Positions 1 through 8,800 of a stretch of DNA of 64,000 bases are shown here, piece by piece. The notes below the pieces were generated by a model. The model was not told where the DNA came from. It made no database searches and saw only the letters and a program-made list of their open reading frames with translations. The position numbers were made by a program, and so were the translations under genes. The DNA is taken from the NCBI GenBank assembly GCA_049889775.1, contig JBMHCT010000043.1:186001-250000 (forward strand). The letters run 5' to 3'. This DNA comes from Jejuia sp049889775 (lineage in GTDB: Bacteria > Bacteroidota > Bacteroidia > Flavobacteriales > Flavobacteriaceae). How positions within the stretch are numbered: the first letter of the stretch is position 1; each line of letters starts with the position of its first letter.

Positions 1-1141
1 ACAAAAACATGTGGTGGTAGTAATTGTCAAACTCATCTAAATCAATAGCTTCGTTAGTGCCTTCTCCAACTTCTCTAAAGGTAATTTCACGTAGGCGACC
101 AATTTCTCTTAAAATATTTGGGATGGCTTTGGCATCGGCTAAAAAGACTTCGTAATTTTTACTTTCAAGTAATCTTGATTTGTCTTTTCTCAGGTTGTCA
201 ACTTCTTGAATCATTAGCTTGTTGTCAACCGCAGTAACAATATTTTTAGGTGTTTTCGGTATTTTTAAGTTAGAAGAGATATTATCCAGAATTTTTGGCT
301 TTTGTTCAAAAGCGTTGGACAACATATATGTTTTTTTTCTAATAAATTCTGAGAATTCATCTAAAGCAACATGCTCTTTTTGATCGTTCACCGAAATAGG
401 TTTACCAATACGAACCTTTATGGTTCTTCGTTTTTGCGTTAATAATTCTGAAGGTAATTTTGCCGTTCTAAAGGTGTCGCTGATTTTTGAAAGTTGATAA
501 AATAGCTTACTGTTTTTGGCATGAAAGTAAATAGGCACCACAGGCACTTCAGCCTTTTTAACTAATTTCATAGCGGCTTCTTCCCACGGTTTATCAACTA
601 CAAGTTTTCCATCCTTATAAGTGGACACCTCACCCGCTGGAAAAATACCAAGAGGATGACCGTCTCGTAAATGCAAAATGGCATTTTTAAAACCTACAAT
701 ACTAGATTTCACATCCTTTCTATCTTCAAAAGGATTTACAGGCATAATATAAGGTTCCAATGGTTTGATTCGATTGAGAAGAAAATTGGCAATTATCTTA
801 AAATCAGTACGTTGTTCTAACATTAATTTTAAAAGTAAAATACCGTCAATACCTCCAAGAGGGTGGTTGGAAATTGTAATATACGCACCATCTTTTGGTA
901 AGCGTTTTAAGTCTTCTTCAGGAATCTCAAATTTAATTTGAAAATCTGCGAGAATTGCATTTAAGAATTCTAAATCGCATAAATGCTTATTGCGCTTATA
1001 TATTCTGTTAAGCGTGGAAATTTTAAGAACTTTCATCAATAACCATCCAATAAAAGTTCCTATAAAACCATAGTTATCAAGTTGTATAGCTTTGGCAACT
1101 TCTTTGGCGGTTACTAAACCAGTATCTTGGTATTTCCTCAT
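1..1141 (-). CDS. olsF: Bifunctional lysophospholipid/ornithine(glycine)-lipid acyltransferase, partial (C-terminus off left edge)
   Basis: Open from an ATG at 1141 down to base 1 without a stop, so about 380 N-terminal residues are visible. A PlsC-like O-acyltransferase domain comes first, with the motif NHPLGGIDG near residue 90 and FPAGEVS further on, followed by VPIYFHAKNS. The start of a GNAT-like N-acyltransferase domain follows (REIGRLREITFREVGEGT, then LDEFDNYYHH). This order matches the OlsF family of Bacteroidota and some Proteobacteria, which make ornithine or glycine lipids by N- then O-acylation. Acting at the inner membrane is inferred. It lies 23 bases after the aspartate kinase gene and is probably co-transcribed with it. 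The amino-acid substrate cannot be read from the sequence. Confidence 0.8.
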   Translation of the reverse strand, partial: MRKYQDTGLVTAKEVAKAIQLDNYGFIGTFIGWLLMKVLKISTLNRIYKRNKHLCDLEFLNAILADFQIKFEIPEEDLKRLPKDGAYITISNHPLGGIDGILLLKLMLEQRTDFKIIANFLLNRIKPLEPYIMPVNPFEDRKDVKSSIVGFKNAILHLRDGHPLGIFPAGEVSTYKDGKLVVDKPWEEAAMKLVKKAEVPVVPIYFHAKNSKLFYQLSKISDTFRTAKLPSELLTQKRRTIKVRIGKPISVNDQKEHVALDEFSEFIRKKTYMLSNAFEQKPKILDNISSNLKIPKTPKNIVTAVDNKLMIQEVDNLRKDKSRLLESKNYEVFLADAKAIPNILREIGRLREITFREVGEGTNEAIDLDEFDNYYHHMFL

Positions 1142-1164
1142 TAGCGTAAATGTAATAAATAAAA

Positions 1165-2415
1165 CTATTTAGTTACTAGTTGAACGGTCTCTTGTGTTAA
1201 TTGTTTTAATAGCACAGTTTTTCCTTCCTCTAATGCCTTATGAGTAGCGGTGGTATAATGTCTTATAGTGTAAAGGGAGACATCTCGATAACACGTTACT
1301 TTGAATTTAGCCTTAAGCTGTTGCAATAACTTTTCTATAGTATTGAATACATCTTCTACGCATACGGAAAAACTGATTGCTGAATTTTGGATTACATCAA
1401 CTTTCATTTTGTGCTTATGCAAAAGTTTGAATATATCGCTGATATTTTCTTCAACTATGTATGAAAAATCCAAGGACGATAATGATATTAAAATCTGATG
1501 CTTTTTAAGGATAAAACAAGGTACGTAAGGTTCAATTCCAATGCCTTTTCCAACTCTTGTGCCATTTTCTTTCGGGTTGATAAATGATTTTACAAAAAGA
1601 GGAATTTCTTTACGCTGCAGTGGTTGAAGGGTTTTAGGATGAATTACTGAAGCCCCGTAAAATGCCAATTCAATAGCTTCCTCATATGAAATTTGATCTA
1701 AGAGTTGGGTATTATTAAAATATCTTGGGTCTGCATTTAGCACACCAGGAACATCCTTCCATATGGTAACCGAATTAGCATTTAAGCAATACGCAAAAAT
1801 AGCCGCAGTGTAATCACTACCTTCTCTTCCTAAGGTAGTTGTGAAATTATTGGTGTCACTTCCCAAAAAACCTTGGGTAATGTGCAACCTATCCTTTTTA
1901 AAACTAGCACTTATATTTTTTTGGGTAGTTTCCCAATTAACATTTGCTCTTCTGTAATAACTATCAGTTTTAATATAACCCCTTGCATCTAACCATTGGT
2001 TTTTAAGTCCCGTGGAATTCAAGTATTCACTTATTATGGTAGTAGAGACTAACTCACCATAACATACAACTTGATCGTAAACATAGTTGTAATTTGGTGA
2101 TTTATTAGAATTTAAATAACCATCCAATTCCCTAAATAAACCATTAATTTTTTTAAATACCTGATGCGATTCATTGTCAAATAAGTCCAAAAGGATACTA
2201 GTATGATATTTAATAACCTCCTGCAAGGCACTTTTAAGTTCGGGTTTATTATTAAAATAGTTATTTACTACAACTTCTAAGGCGTTAGTGGTCTTACCCA
2301 TTGCCGAAACAACAACAAGTGTATTGTTATAGCCAATAGCATTCAAAACTTTGGCTAAATTTTTAACACCTTCAGCATCTTTCGCCGATGCACCACCAAA
2401 CTTAAAAACGTGCAT
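1165..2415 (-). CDS. lysC: Aspartate kinase (monofunctional)
   Basis: Phosphorylates L-aspartate to aspartyl phosphate, the first step to lysine, threonine, methionine and diaminopimelate. The N-terminus carries the family signature KFGGAS at residues 5-10, and the catalytic half includes TTLGREGSDYTAA, the conserved aspartokinase GRGGSD-type motif. About 416 residues is near the monofunctional length; the C-terminal third should be the ACT regulatory region, though it is divergent. The gene starts one base downstream of the stop of the GNAT gene, so the two form a tight operon, continuing into the acyltransferase. Feedback regulation by lysine or threonine is likely for the family but cannot be specified here. 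Confidence 0.9.
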   Translation of the reverse strand: MHVFKFGGASAKDAEGVKNLAKVLNAIGYNNTLVVVSAMGKTTNALEVVVNNYFNNKPELKSALQEVIKYHTSILLDLFDNESHQVFKKINGLFRELDGYLNSNKSPNYNYVYDQVVCYGELVSTTIISEYLNSTGLKNQWLDARGYIKTDSYYRRANVNWETTQKNISASFKKDRLHITQGFLGSDTNNFTTTLGREGSDYTAAIFAYCLNANSVTIWKDVPGVLNADPRYFNNTQLLDQISYEEAIELAFYGASVIHPKTLQPLQRKEIPLFVKSFINPKENGTRVGKGIGIEPYVPCFILKKHQILISLSSLDFSYIVEENISDIFKLLHKHKMKVDVIQNSAISFSVCVEDVFNTIEKLLQQLKAKFKVTCYRDVSLYTIRHYTTATHKALEEGKTVLLKQLTQETVQLVTK

Positions 2416-2416
2416 T

Positions 2417-2896
2417 TTATAATTTGGAAATATAGTTTCTTATACCTTCTTCATTTAGTTGCACTACGTTCCAATCACGCATAACATTGGCGCCATTTTT
2501 TTCGTAAAACGCAATAGCGGGTTCATTCCAGTCTAAAACTTCCCAGTTAATGCGTCTTACACCTTTTTCATGGCCATATTTAATCACTTCATCTAAGAGT
2601 TTAGAACCAATACCCTGCCCCCGCATTTTTTCGCTCACAATTAAATCTTCAAGATGAATAGCTCTACCTTTCCAAGTAGAGTAACGGTTATATATAAGGG
2701 CAATACCTTCAATTTTAGAGTCTACTTCGGCTACAAAACAATGAAATTGAGGTTGCTTGCCAAATCCATCATTTTCTAAATCGGTTATTGTTACTTCAAC
2801 TGCATCTGGCTCTTTTTCAAAAATGGCCAATTCTTTAATTAAACTATGTACTTGTGGCATATCTGCCTTCTTAGCATTTCTTATGTTTAGCTGCAT
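2417..2896 (-). CDS. GNAT family N-acetyltransferase
   Basis: A 159-residue single-domain GNAT protein. The acetyl-CoA binding loop is visible as MRGQGIGSKLLDE (R/Q-x-x-G-x-G/A), preceded by the beta-4 segment HLEDLIVSEK and followed by WEVLDWNEPAIAFYEKNGA, the usual helix-alpha-4 region. The overall pattern resembles diamine/thialysine acetyltransferases of the SAT1 type, but the substrate is not determinable. It is the first gene of a minus-strand operon with aspartate kinase. A -7-like box TATATTTG lies at 2914-2921 just upstream. Confidence 0.85.
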   Translation of the reverse strand: MQLNIRNAKKADMPQVHSLIKELAIFEKEPDAVEVTITDLENDGFGKQPQFHCFVAEVDSKIEGIALIYNRYSTWKGRAIHLEDLIVSEKMRGQGIGSKLLDEVIKYGHEKGVRRINWEVLDWNEPAIAFYEKNGANVMRDWNVVQLNEEGIRNYISKL

Positions 2897-2913
2897 ATTT
2901 TATAGATTACATC

Positions 2914-2921
2914 CAAATATA
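2914..2921 (-). promoter_or_regulatory. Candidate -7 box for the GNAT-lysC-olsF operon
   Basis: On the minus strand this reads TATATTTG, a perfect match to the Bacteroidota -7 consensus TAnnTTTG, 18 bases upstream of the GNAT start codon. No convincing -33 TTG was found at the usual distance, so this is a tentative call. Confidence 0.35.
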
Positions 2922-3013
2922 GTTTAAAGTTGACTATTATTTTGAAGTTTTCAAGGCTAGAAAAATAGAGTTCATTATATTTATCTCAGATCTAAACTCA
3001 AACTTTTCAAACA

Positions 3014-4021
3014 ATGGCAGGAAAAAAGCAAACGCTTGGTGAATTTATCATTGGCAATCAAGCATCTTTTAAATATTCTTCTGGTGAATTATCAAGTCTT
3101 TTAAATTCAATCCGGCTTGCTGCAAAGGTGGTAAATCATGAAGTTAATAAGGCAGGTTTGGTGGATATTATTGGTGCTGCGGGAGATACGAATATTCAAG
3201 GTGAAGATCAGCAAAAACTGGATGTGTATGCTAATGAAAAGTTTATTCAAACACTTACAAGAAGAAATATTATTTGTGGATTAGCAAGTGAAGAGGAAGA
3301 TGATTATATAGCCATTAATAGTCAAGATGAAAACCATCAAAATAAATATGTAGTTTTGATTGATCCATTGGATGGTTCCTCTAATATTGATGTAAATGTA
3401 TCCGTTGGAACTATTTTTTCAATTTACAGGAGGGTAACACCCATTGGAACTCCAGTACAATTAAAAGACTTTTTACAAAAAGGTAGTGCACAAGTAGCTG
3501 CAGGATATGTGGTTTACGGAACATCTACAATGCTGGTCTATACCACGGGTGATGGGGTAAATGGTTTTACCTTAAACCCCGCAATTGGGTCTTTTTACTT
3601 ATCGCATCCTGATATGGAATTTCCTGATGATGGTACTATTTATTCCGTAAATGAAGGTAATTATATCCATTTTCCGCAAGGCATAAAAAACTACATTAAG
3701 TACTGTCAACAAGAGGAAGAGGACAGACCATACACCTCTAGATATATTGGCTCGCTAGTTTCTGATTTCCATAGAAATATGATTAAGGGTGGGATTTATC
3801 TATATCCACAAAGTTCTAAAAACCCAAATGGGAAACTACGATTACTTTACGAATGCAACCCCATGGCGTTTTTAGCAGAACAGGCAAAAGCCAAAGCAAG
3901 CGATGGTTTTACTAGAATCATGGATATTGAACCTACGGAATTACACCAACGCGTACCATTTATCTGTGGAAGTAAAAATATGGTGGATAAGGCTGAGGAG
4001 TTTATGAGGAATGCTCAATAA
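3014..4021 (+). CDS. fbp: Fructose-1,6-bisphosphatase class I
   Basis: Hydrolyses fructose 1,6-bisphosphate to fructose 6-phosphate in gluconeogenesis; cytoplasmic. The protein has 335 residues, the normal class I length. Metal-binding and catalytic motifs are visible: GLASEEEDD, the signature IDPLDGSSNIDVNVSVGTIF at about residues 116-135, and RYIGSLVSDFHRNMIKGGIYLYP followed by KLRLLYECNPMAFLAEQA near the C-terminus, which form the sugar-phosphate pocket. It is divergent from the GNAT-lysC operon. Beside PEP carboxylase and the uronate pathway it fits growth on non-hexose carbon, but the link is only contextual. Confidence 0.97.
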   Translation: MAGKKQTLGEFIIGNQASFKYSSGELSSLLNSIRLAAKVVNHEVNKAGLVDIIGAAGDTNIQGEDQQKLDVYANEKFIQTLTRRNIICGLASEEEDDYIAINSQDENHQNKYVVLIDPLDGSSNIDVNVSVGTIFSIYRRVTPIGTPVQLKDFLQKGSAQVAAGYVVYGTSTMLVYTTGDGVNGFTLNPAIGSFYLSHPDMEFPDDGTIYSVNEGNYIHFPQGIKNYIKYCQQEEEDRPYTSRYIGSLVSDFHRNMIKGGIYLYPQSSKNPNGKLRLLYECNPMAFLAEQAKAKASDGFTRIMDIEPTELHQRVPFICGSKNMVDKAEEFMRNAQ

Positions 4022-4071
4022 AACAATATTGATTTAGATTTTAGGTTCAAATATTTGTGTAATAAACAAAA

Positions 4072-4299
4072 ATGAAGAAATTCATAGATGAACAGCCTTT
4101 ACTCGTTGCTTGTTTAAGCATTCTTATCTCTATTATACTATTGATTTACCGATTGCGTAAGAATGATACTTTTAGAATGAAAGATTATGGTCTCACGGAA
4201 TGGAGACTTATGATTAGGATGTGGGGATTAATCGTGCTTTTGTTTATGTTGGGAGTATATTTAATAACTTGTAATATTTGTCTTGTGGTATTGAAATAA
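4072..4299 (+). CDS. Small two-helix membrane protein of unknown function
   Basis: A 75-residue protein not assigned to any family. Two hydrophobic segments are evident (about residues 10-26 and 50-68), separated by a basic loop (RLRKNDTFRMKDYG). It lies 50 bases after fbp on the same strand and ends right before a strong terminator, so it may share the fbp transcript. The start is supported by an A-rich leader (AATAAACAAAAATG). Confidence 0.6.
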   Translation: MKKFIDEQPLLVACLSILISIILLIYRLRKNDTFRMKDYGLTEWRLMIRMWGLIVLLFMLGVYLITCNICLVVLK

Positions 4300-4300
4300 A

Positions 4301-4330
4301 AAATGCGAACTTTCATGGTTCGCATTTTTT
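4301..4330. terminator. Bidirectional Rho-independent terminator
   Basis: Perfect inverted repeat AAATGCGAAC / GTTCGCATTT with a 7-base loop, followed by a T-run on the plus strand and an A-run before it. It separates the fbp-side genes from gltD, which converge here, and probably serves both. Confidence 0.85.
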
Positions 4331-4352
4331 TAAAGTATTATTTATGAGTTTC

Positions 4353-5819
4353 TTAATGCAATGCCACCAAATCGCCACTCATATCTTTAGATGGTAAATC
4401 TGATTTACCCATTAAGTATAAATCAACTTGTCTTGCCGCTTCTCTACCTTCAGAAATGGCCCAAACGATTAAGGATTGTCCGCGACGCATATCACCGGCA
4501 GTGAAAATATTTGGAATATTGGTTTGGTATTTTCCATACTCTGCTTTGTAGTTAGAACGCGCATCTGTATCTATACCTAATTTATCAGCTAGCGTAGCTT
4601 CTGGCCCCGTAAAACCAAGAGCTAATAGTGCTAAATCGCAGGGCCATATCTTTTCGGTACCTTCAATTTCTACTAGTTGAGGACGTTGACTTGGAACCAT
4701 TTTCCACTCAACATTTACTGTTTTTAAGGCAGTCAACTTATTGTTTTCATCGGTTACAAACTCTTTGGTGTTGATTAACCAATTACGTTCAACACCTTCT
4801 TGGTGAGAAGAAGATGTTTTTAACTGTAATGGCCAAAAAGGCCATGGTGTAGTTGGTGAACGATGCCCTGGAGGTTTTGGCATAATCTCAAAATTCACCA
4901 CAGACTTTGCGCCATGACGGTTAGACGTACCAATACAGTCAGATCCGGTATCACCACCACCAATAACAATAACATTTTTATCGGTTGCCATTATTTGATT
5001 TTCAACTTTCTTTCCAAATAATACTTTAGTTTGTTGTGTTAGGAAATCCATGGCTTGTACAACGCCATCGGCGTCAATACCAGGAGTTGGTAAGCTACGT
5101 CTTTCAGTAGCGCCACCACAAAGTACAACAGCATCAAATGCTTTTAGCTCTTCTGTATCATAATTTACGCCAACGTTTACATTTGTTTTAAACGTAATAC
5201 CTTCAGCTTCTAAAATGGCTAAACGGCGATCAATAATTTCTTTCTCCATTTTGAAGTTAGGAATGCCGTAGCGCAGTAAACCACCAATCTCATCATCACG
5301 CTCAAAAACAGTCACGGTGTGTCCAGCTCTATTTAGTTGCTGTGCGGCCGCTAAACCAGCAGGTCCAGAACCAACAACGGCAATGGTTTTGCCAGTTCTA
5401 GTTTTTGGTGGTTGGGGTTTAATCCATCCTTCTTTAAAGGCGCGCTCCACGATATTCTTTTCAATATTTTCTATGGAAACAGGATCTTCTATAATACCTA
5501 ACACACATGATTTTTCACATGGTGCAGGACATAATCTTCCCGTAAATTCCGGGAAGTTATTAGTTGAGTGCAGGATCCAAGAGGCTTTTTGCCATTCGCC
5601 TTGGTGTACCATATGATTGAAATCTGGTATTAGATTACCAAGCGGACAACCACTATGGCAAAACGGAATACCACAATCCATACAACGCGACCCCTGTTTT
5701 GTAATTTCTTCTTCAGAAAGAGGCACTGTAAACTCTTTATAATGTTGTACACGATCTTTTACAGGTGTGTACGTTTCGTCTTGTCTATCAAATTCTTTAA
5801 AACCTGTTACTTTTCCCAT
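4353..5819 (-). CDS. gltD: Glutamate synthase (NADPH) small subunit
   Basis: Supplies electrons from NAD(P)H to the large subunit for making glutamate from glutamine and 2-oxoglutarate. The N-terminus holds the cysteine motifs for two [4Fe-4S] clusters (CMDCGIPFCHSGCPLGN and GRLCPAPCEKSCVLG). An FAD-binding GSGPAGLAAAQQLNRAGH follows at about residue 150 and an NADPH-binding GGGDTGSDC at about 290. A length of 488 residues is normal. It begins 4 bases after the gltB stop, so the pair is an operon with gltB first. Confidence 0.97.
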   Translation of the reverse strand: MGKVTGFKEFDRQDETYTPVKDRVQHYKEFTVPLSEEEITKQGSRCMDCGIPFCHSGCPLGNLIPDFNHMVHQGEWQKASWILHSTNNFPEFTGRLCPAPCEKSCVLGIIEDPVSIENIEKNIVERAFKEGWIKPQPPKTRTGKTIAVVGSGPAGLAAAQQLNRAGHTVTVFERDDEIGGLLRYGIPNFKMEKEIIDRRLAILEAEGITFKTNVNVGVNYDTEELKAFDAVVLCGGATERRSLPTPGIDADGVVQAMDFLTQQTKVLFGKKVENQIMATDKNVIVIGGGDTGSDCIGTSNRHGAKSVVNFEIMPKPPGHRSPTTPWPFWPLQLKTSSSHQEGVERNWLINTKEFVTDENNKLTALKTVNVEWKMVPSQRPQLVEIEGTEKIWPCDLALLALGFTGPEATLADKLGIDTDARSNYKAEYGKYQTNIPNIFTAGDMRRGQSLIVWAISEGREAARQVDLYLMGKSDLPSKDMSGDLVALH

Positions 5820-5823
5820 CTCA

Positions 5824-8800
5824 TTAAGCTGTTAATTCTTCTACCATTTGCTCTTCAGTCTCTAAACGTTTTAATGCACGTTTGTATTCAATTGGCATTA
5901 CTTTTACAAAATTACCAAGACTAGTATCCCAATCAGAAAGCAATTCAGTAGCAATTGCACTATCCGTATAAAGTTTATGATTTTCTATAGATGCTTTTAA
6001 TTCGTTAGCATCTTCACTTGTAATAGCTTCAAATTCTATAGTTTCTGTATTACATAATCCATTTACGAACTTGTTTTCGGGATCATAAACATATGCAATA
6101 CCACCACTCATACCTGCTGCAAAATTTCGTCCTGTTTTGCCAAGAACAATAACGCGTCCACCAGTCATATACTCACAACAGTGATCTCCAACACCTTCTA
6201 CAACTGCAGTGGCTCCAGAATTACGAACCGCAAAACGTTCGCCCGCTATACCATTAATGTATGCTTGACCGTTTACAGCACCAAACAAACATACGTTACC
6301 AACAATAATATTCTCATTGGCCTTAAAATCGGCTTCTTTAGGTTTCTTAACGATAAGTTTAGCACCTGATAAACCTTTGCCTAAATAATCGTTGGTGTTT
6401 CCTTCTAAAGTAAAGGTTAATCCGAACGCCCCGAATGCACCAAAACTTTGTCCTGCAGAACCAGTGAAATTAATGTTTAAGGTGTCCTCTGGAAGCCCTA
6501 AGTGACCGTAGATTTTGGAAATTTCGTTACTTACAATAGCACCAACAGTTCTATCAATATTACTAATATGATAGTTAAGTGTCATTTGTTCTTTTCGGTA
6601 CAATGCGCGATGCGAATCGTGTAGGATTGAAAAATCTAAAACATTCTCCAAGTTATGGTCTTGTTGTTCTGTATTTCTAACCGTTAATTCGTTATATGCC
6701 GCTGGCCTATGTAAAATACTCGATAAGTCAAGTCCTTTAGCTTTATAATGCTTAATTGCTTTATTGGCGTTAATTTTATGAGTTTGACCAACCATTTCAG
6801 CCATGGTTCTAAACCCTAATTGCGCCATTATACCTCTTAACTCTTCTGCCACATAGTAGAAGAAGTTAATAACATGTTCAGGCGTACCTTTAAAGTTTTT
6901 ACGTAACTCTTTATCTTGAGTTGCAATACCTACAGGGCAAGTGTTTAAGTGGCATTTGCGCATCATAATACATCCCGAAGCTACTAATGGTGCAGTAGCG
7001 AATCCAAATTCTTCAGCGCCAAGTAAAGCCGCAATAGCAACATCTCGTCCGGTTTTTAGCTGTCCGTCACATTCTACAACAATTCTACTTCTTAAATTGT
7101 TTAAAACTAGTGTTTGTTGCGCCTCTGATAAACCAAGTTCCCAAGGTAAACCAGCGTGTTTTAACGAAGTTAAAGGCGATGCTCCAGTACCACCATCATA
7201 CCCAGATATCAATACTACATCAGCTTTTGCTTTTGCAACACCAGCCGCAATGGTGCCTACACCAACTTCAGAAACTAGTTTTACATTAATTCTAGCATCG
7301 CGATTTGCATTTTTTAAATCGAAAATTAACTGTGCTAAATCTTCAATGGAGTAAATATCATGATGTGGTGGTGGCGAAATTAAACCTACAAATGGTGTAG
7401 AGTTACGCGCATTCGCAATCCATGGTAATACTTTTTCACCAGGTAATTGTCCACCTTCACCAGGTTTAGCACCTTGAGCCATTTTTATTTGAATCTCTCT
7501 AGCATTTGTTAAATAGTGCGATGTTACACCAAAACGACCAGAAGCCACTTGTTTGATGGCAGAGTTTCTACTATCACCATTTACATCAGGATGAAAACGA
7601 TTTCTATCTTCTCCACCTTCACCAGAATTAGATTTTCCTCCAATTCGGTTCATGGCAATGGCTAGATTTTCATGTGCCTCACGAGAAATAGATCCGTAAG
7701 ACATTGCGCCCGTTTTAAAGCGCTTCACAATTTCTGTCCATGGTTCTACTTCATCCAACGGAATCGGATCTAAATTATCAAACTCGAATAATCCGCGAAT
7801 AGTCATTAAGTTTTCAGATTGCTCGTTGATGGTTTTAGCATATACATCATAACTGGCTTGATCACTTAATCTAACTGCTTGTTGTAGTTTAGAAACCGTA
7901 GTTGGATTGAACATATGGCGTTCTCCATTACGTCTCCAACGGTAGTCGCCACCAATATTCAATCCTAAATTTTTATCAATGGGCTTATTTGGGTATGCTT
8001 GAAGATAGCGCTGATTAATTTCTTTTTCAATTTCATATAAACCAATACCTTCAATACGAGATGCAGTGTAAGGGAAATATTTTTCTACAAATTCTGAATT
8101 GAAACCAACAATTTCAAAAATTTGAGACCCTCTATATGAATGTAGCGTAGAAATACCAATCTTATTCATAATCTTCAATAGTCCTTTTCCAATGGCCTTA
8201 TTGAAGTTTTCTACGGCTTGATCTTCATTTAAATCATCAATAAACCCTTCTTTCACTTGCATTCTGATGATTTCATTTACCATGTATGGGTTGATGGCAC
8301 TTGCACCATAACCGAATAAAGTAGCAAAATGATGCGGTTCACGAGGTTCGGCAGATTCAATAATAATATCAAAATAGGAACGCTTACGTAAACGATTCAA
8401 CTGATGATTTACAAAAGAACAAGCTAATAAAGCTGGTATTGGTGCAAACTCTTGGTTTACGCCTCTATCAGATAAGATAATAATATTCGTTTTACGCTCA
8501 ATAGCTTTTTCTATCTGAATAATGATATCTTCTAAGGCATCTTCCAAACCATTCATTCCTTGTGCTTTAGGGTAAAGCATTTGAATAGTTTCAGCCTTAA
8601 AGCTTTCTATTTGAATGGTTCTTATTTTTTCTAAATCGGCATTAGAAATTACAGGGTTTTGAATGCGCAATTTTCTACATTGTCTTTCCGTAATGCTAAA
8701 AATGTTGCGGTCTTTACCTAAATTCAAACTGATATCGGTTACAATCTCTTCGCGAATACCATCCAATGGTGGATTTGTAACTTGAGCAAATAATTGTTTA

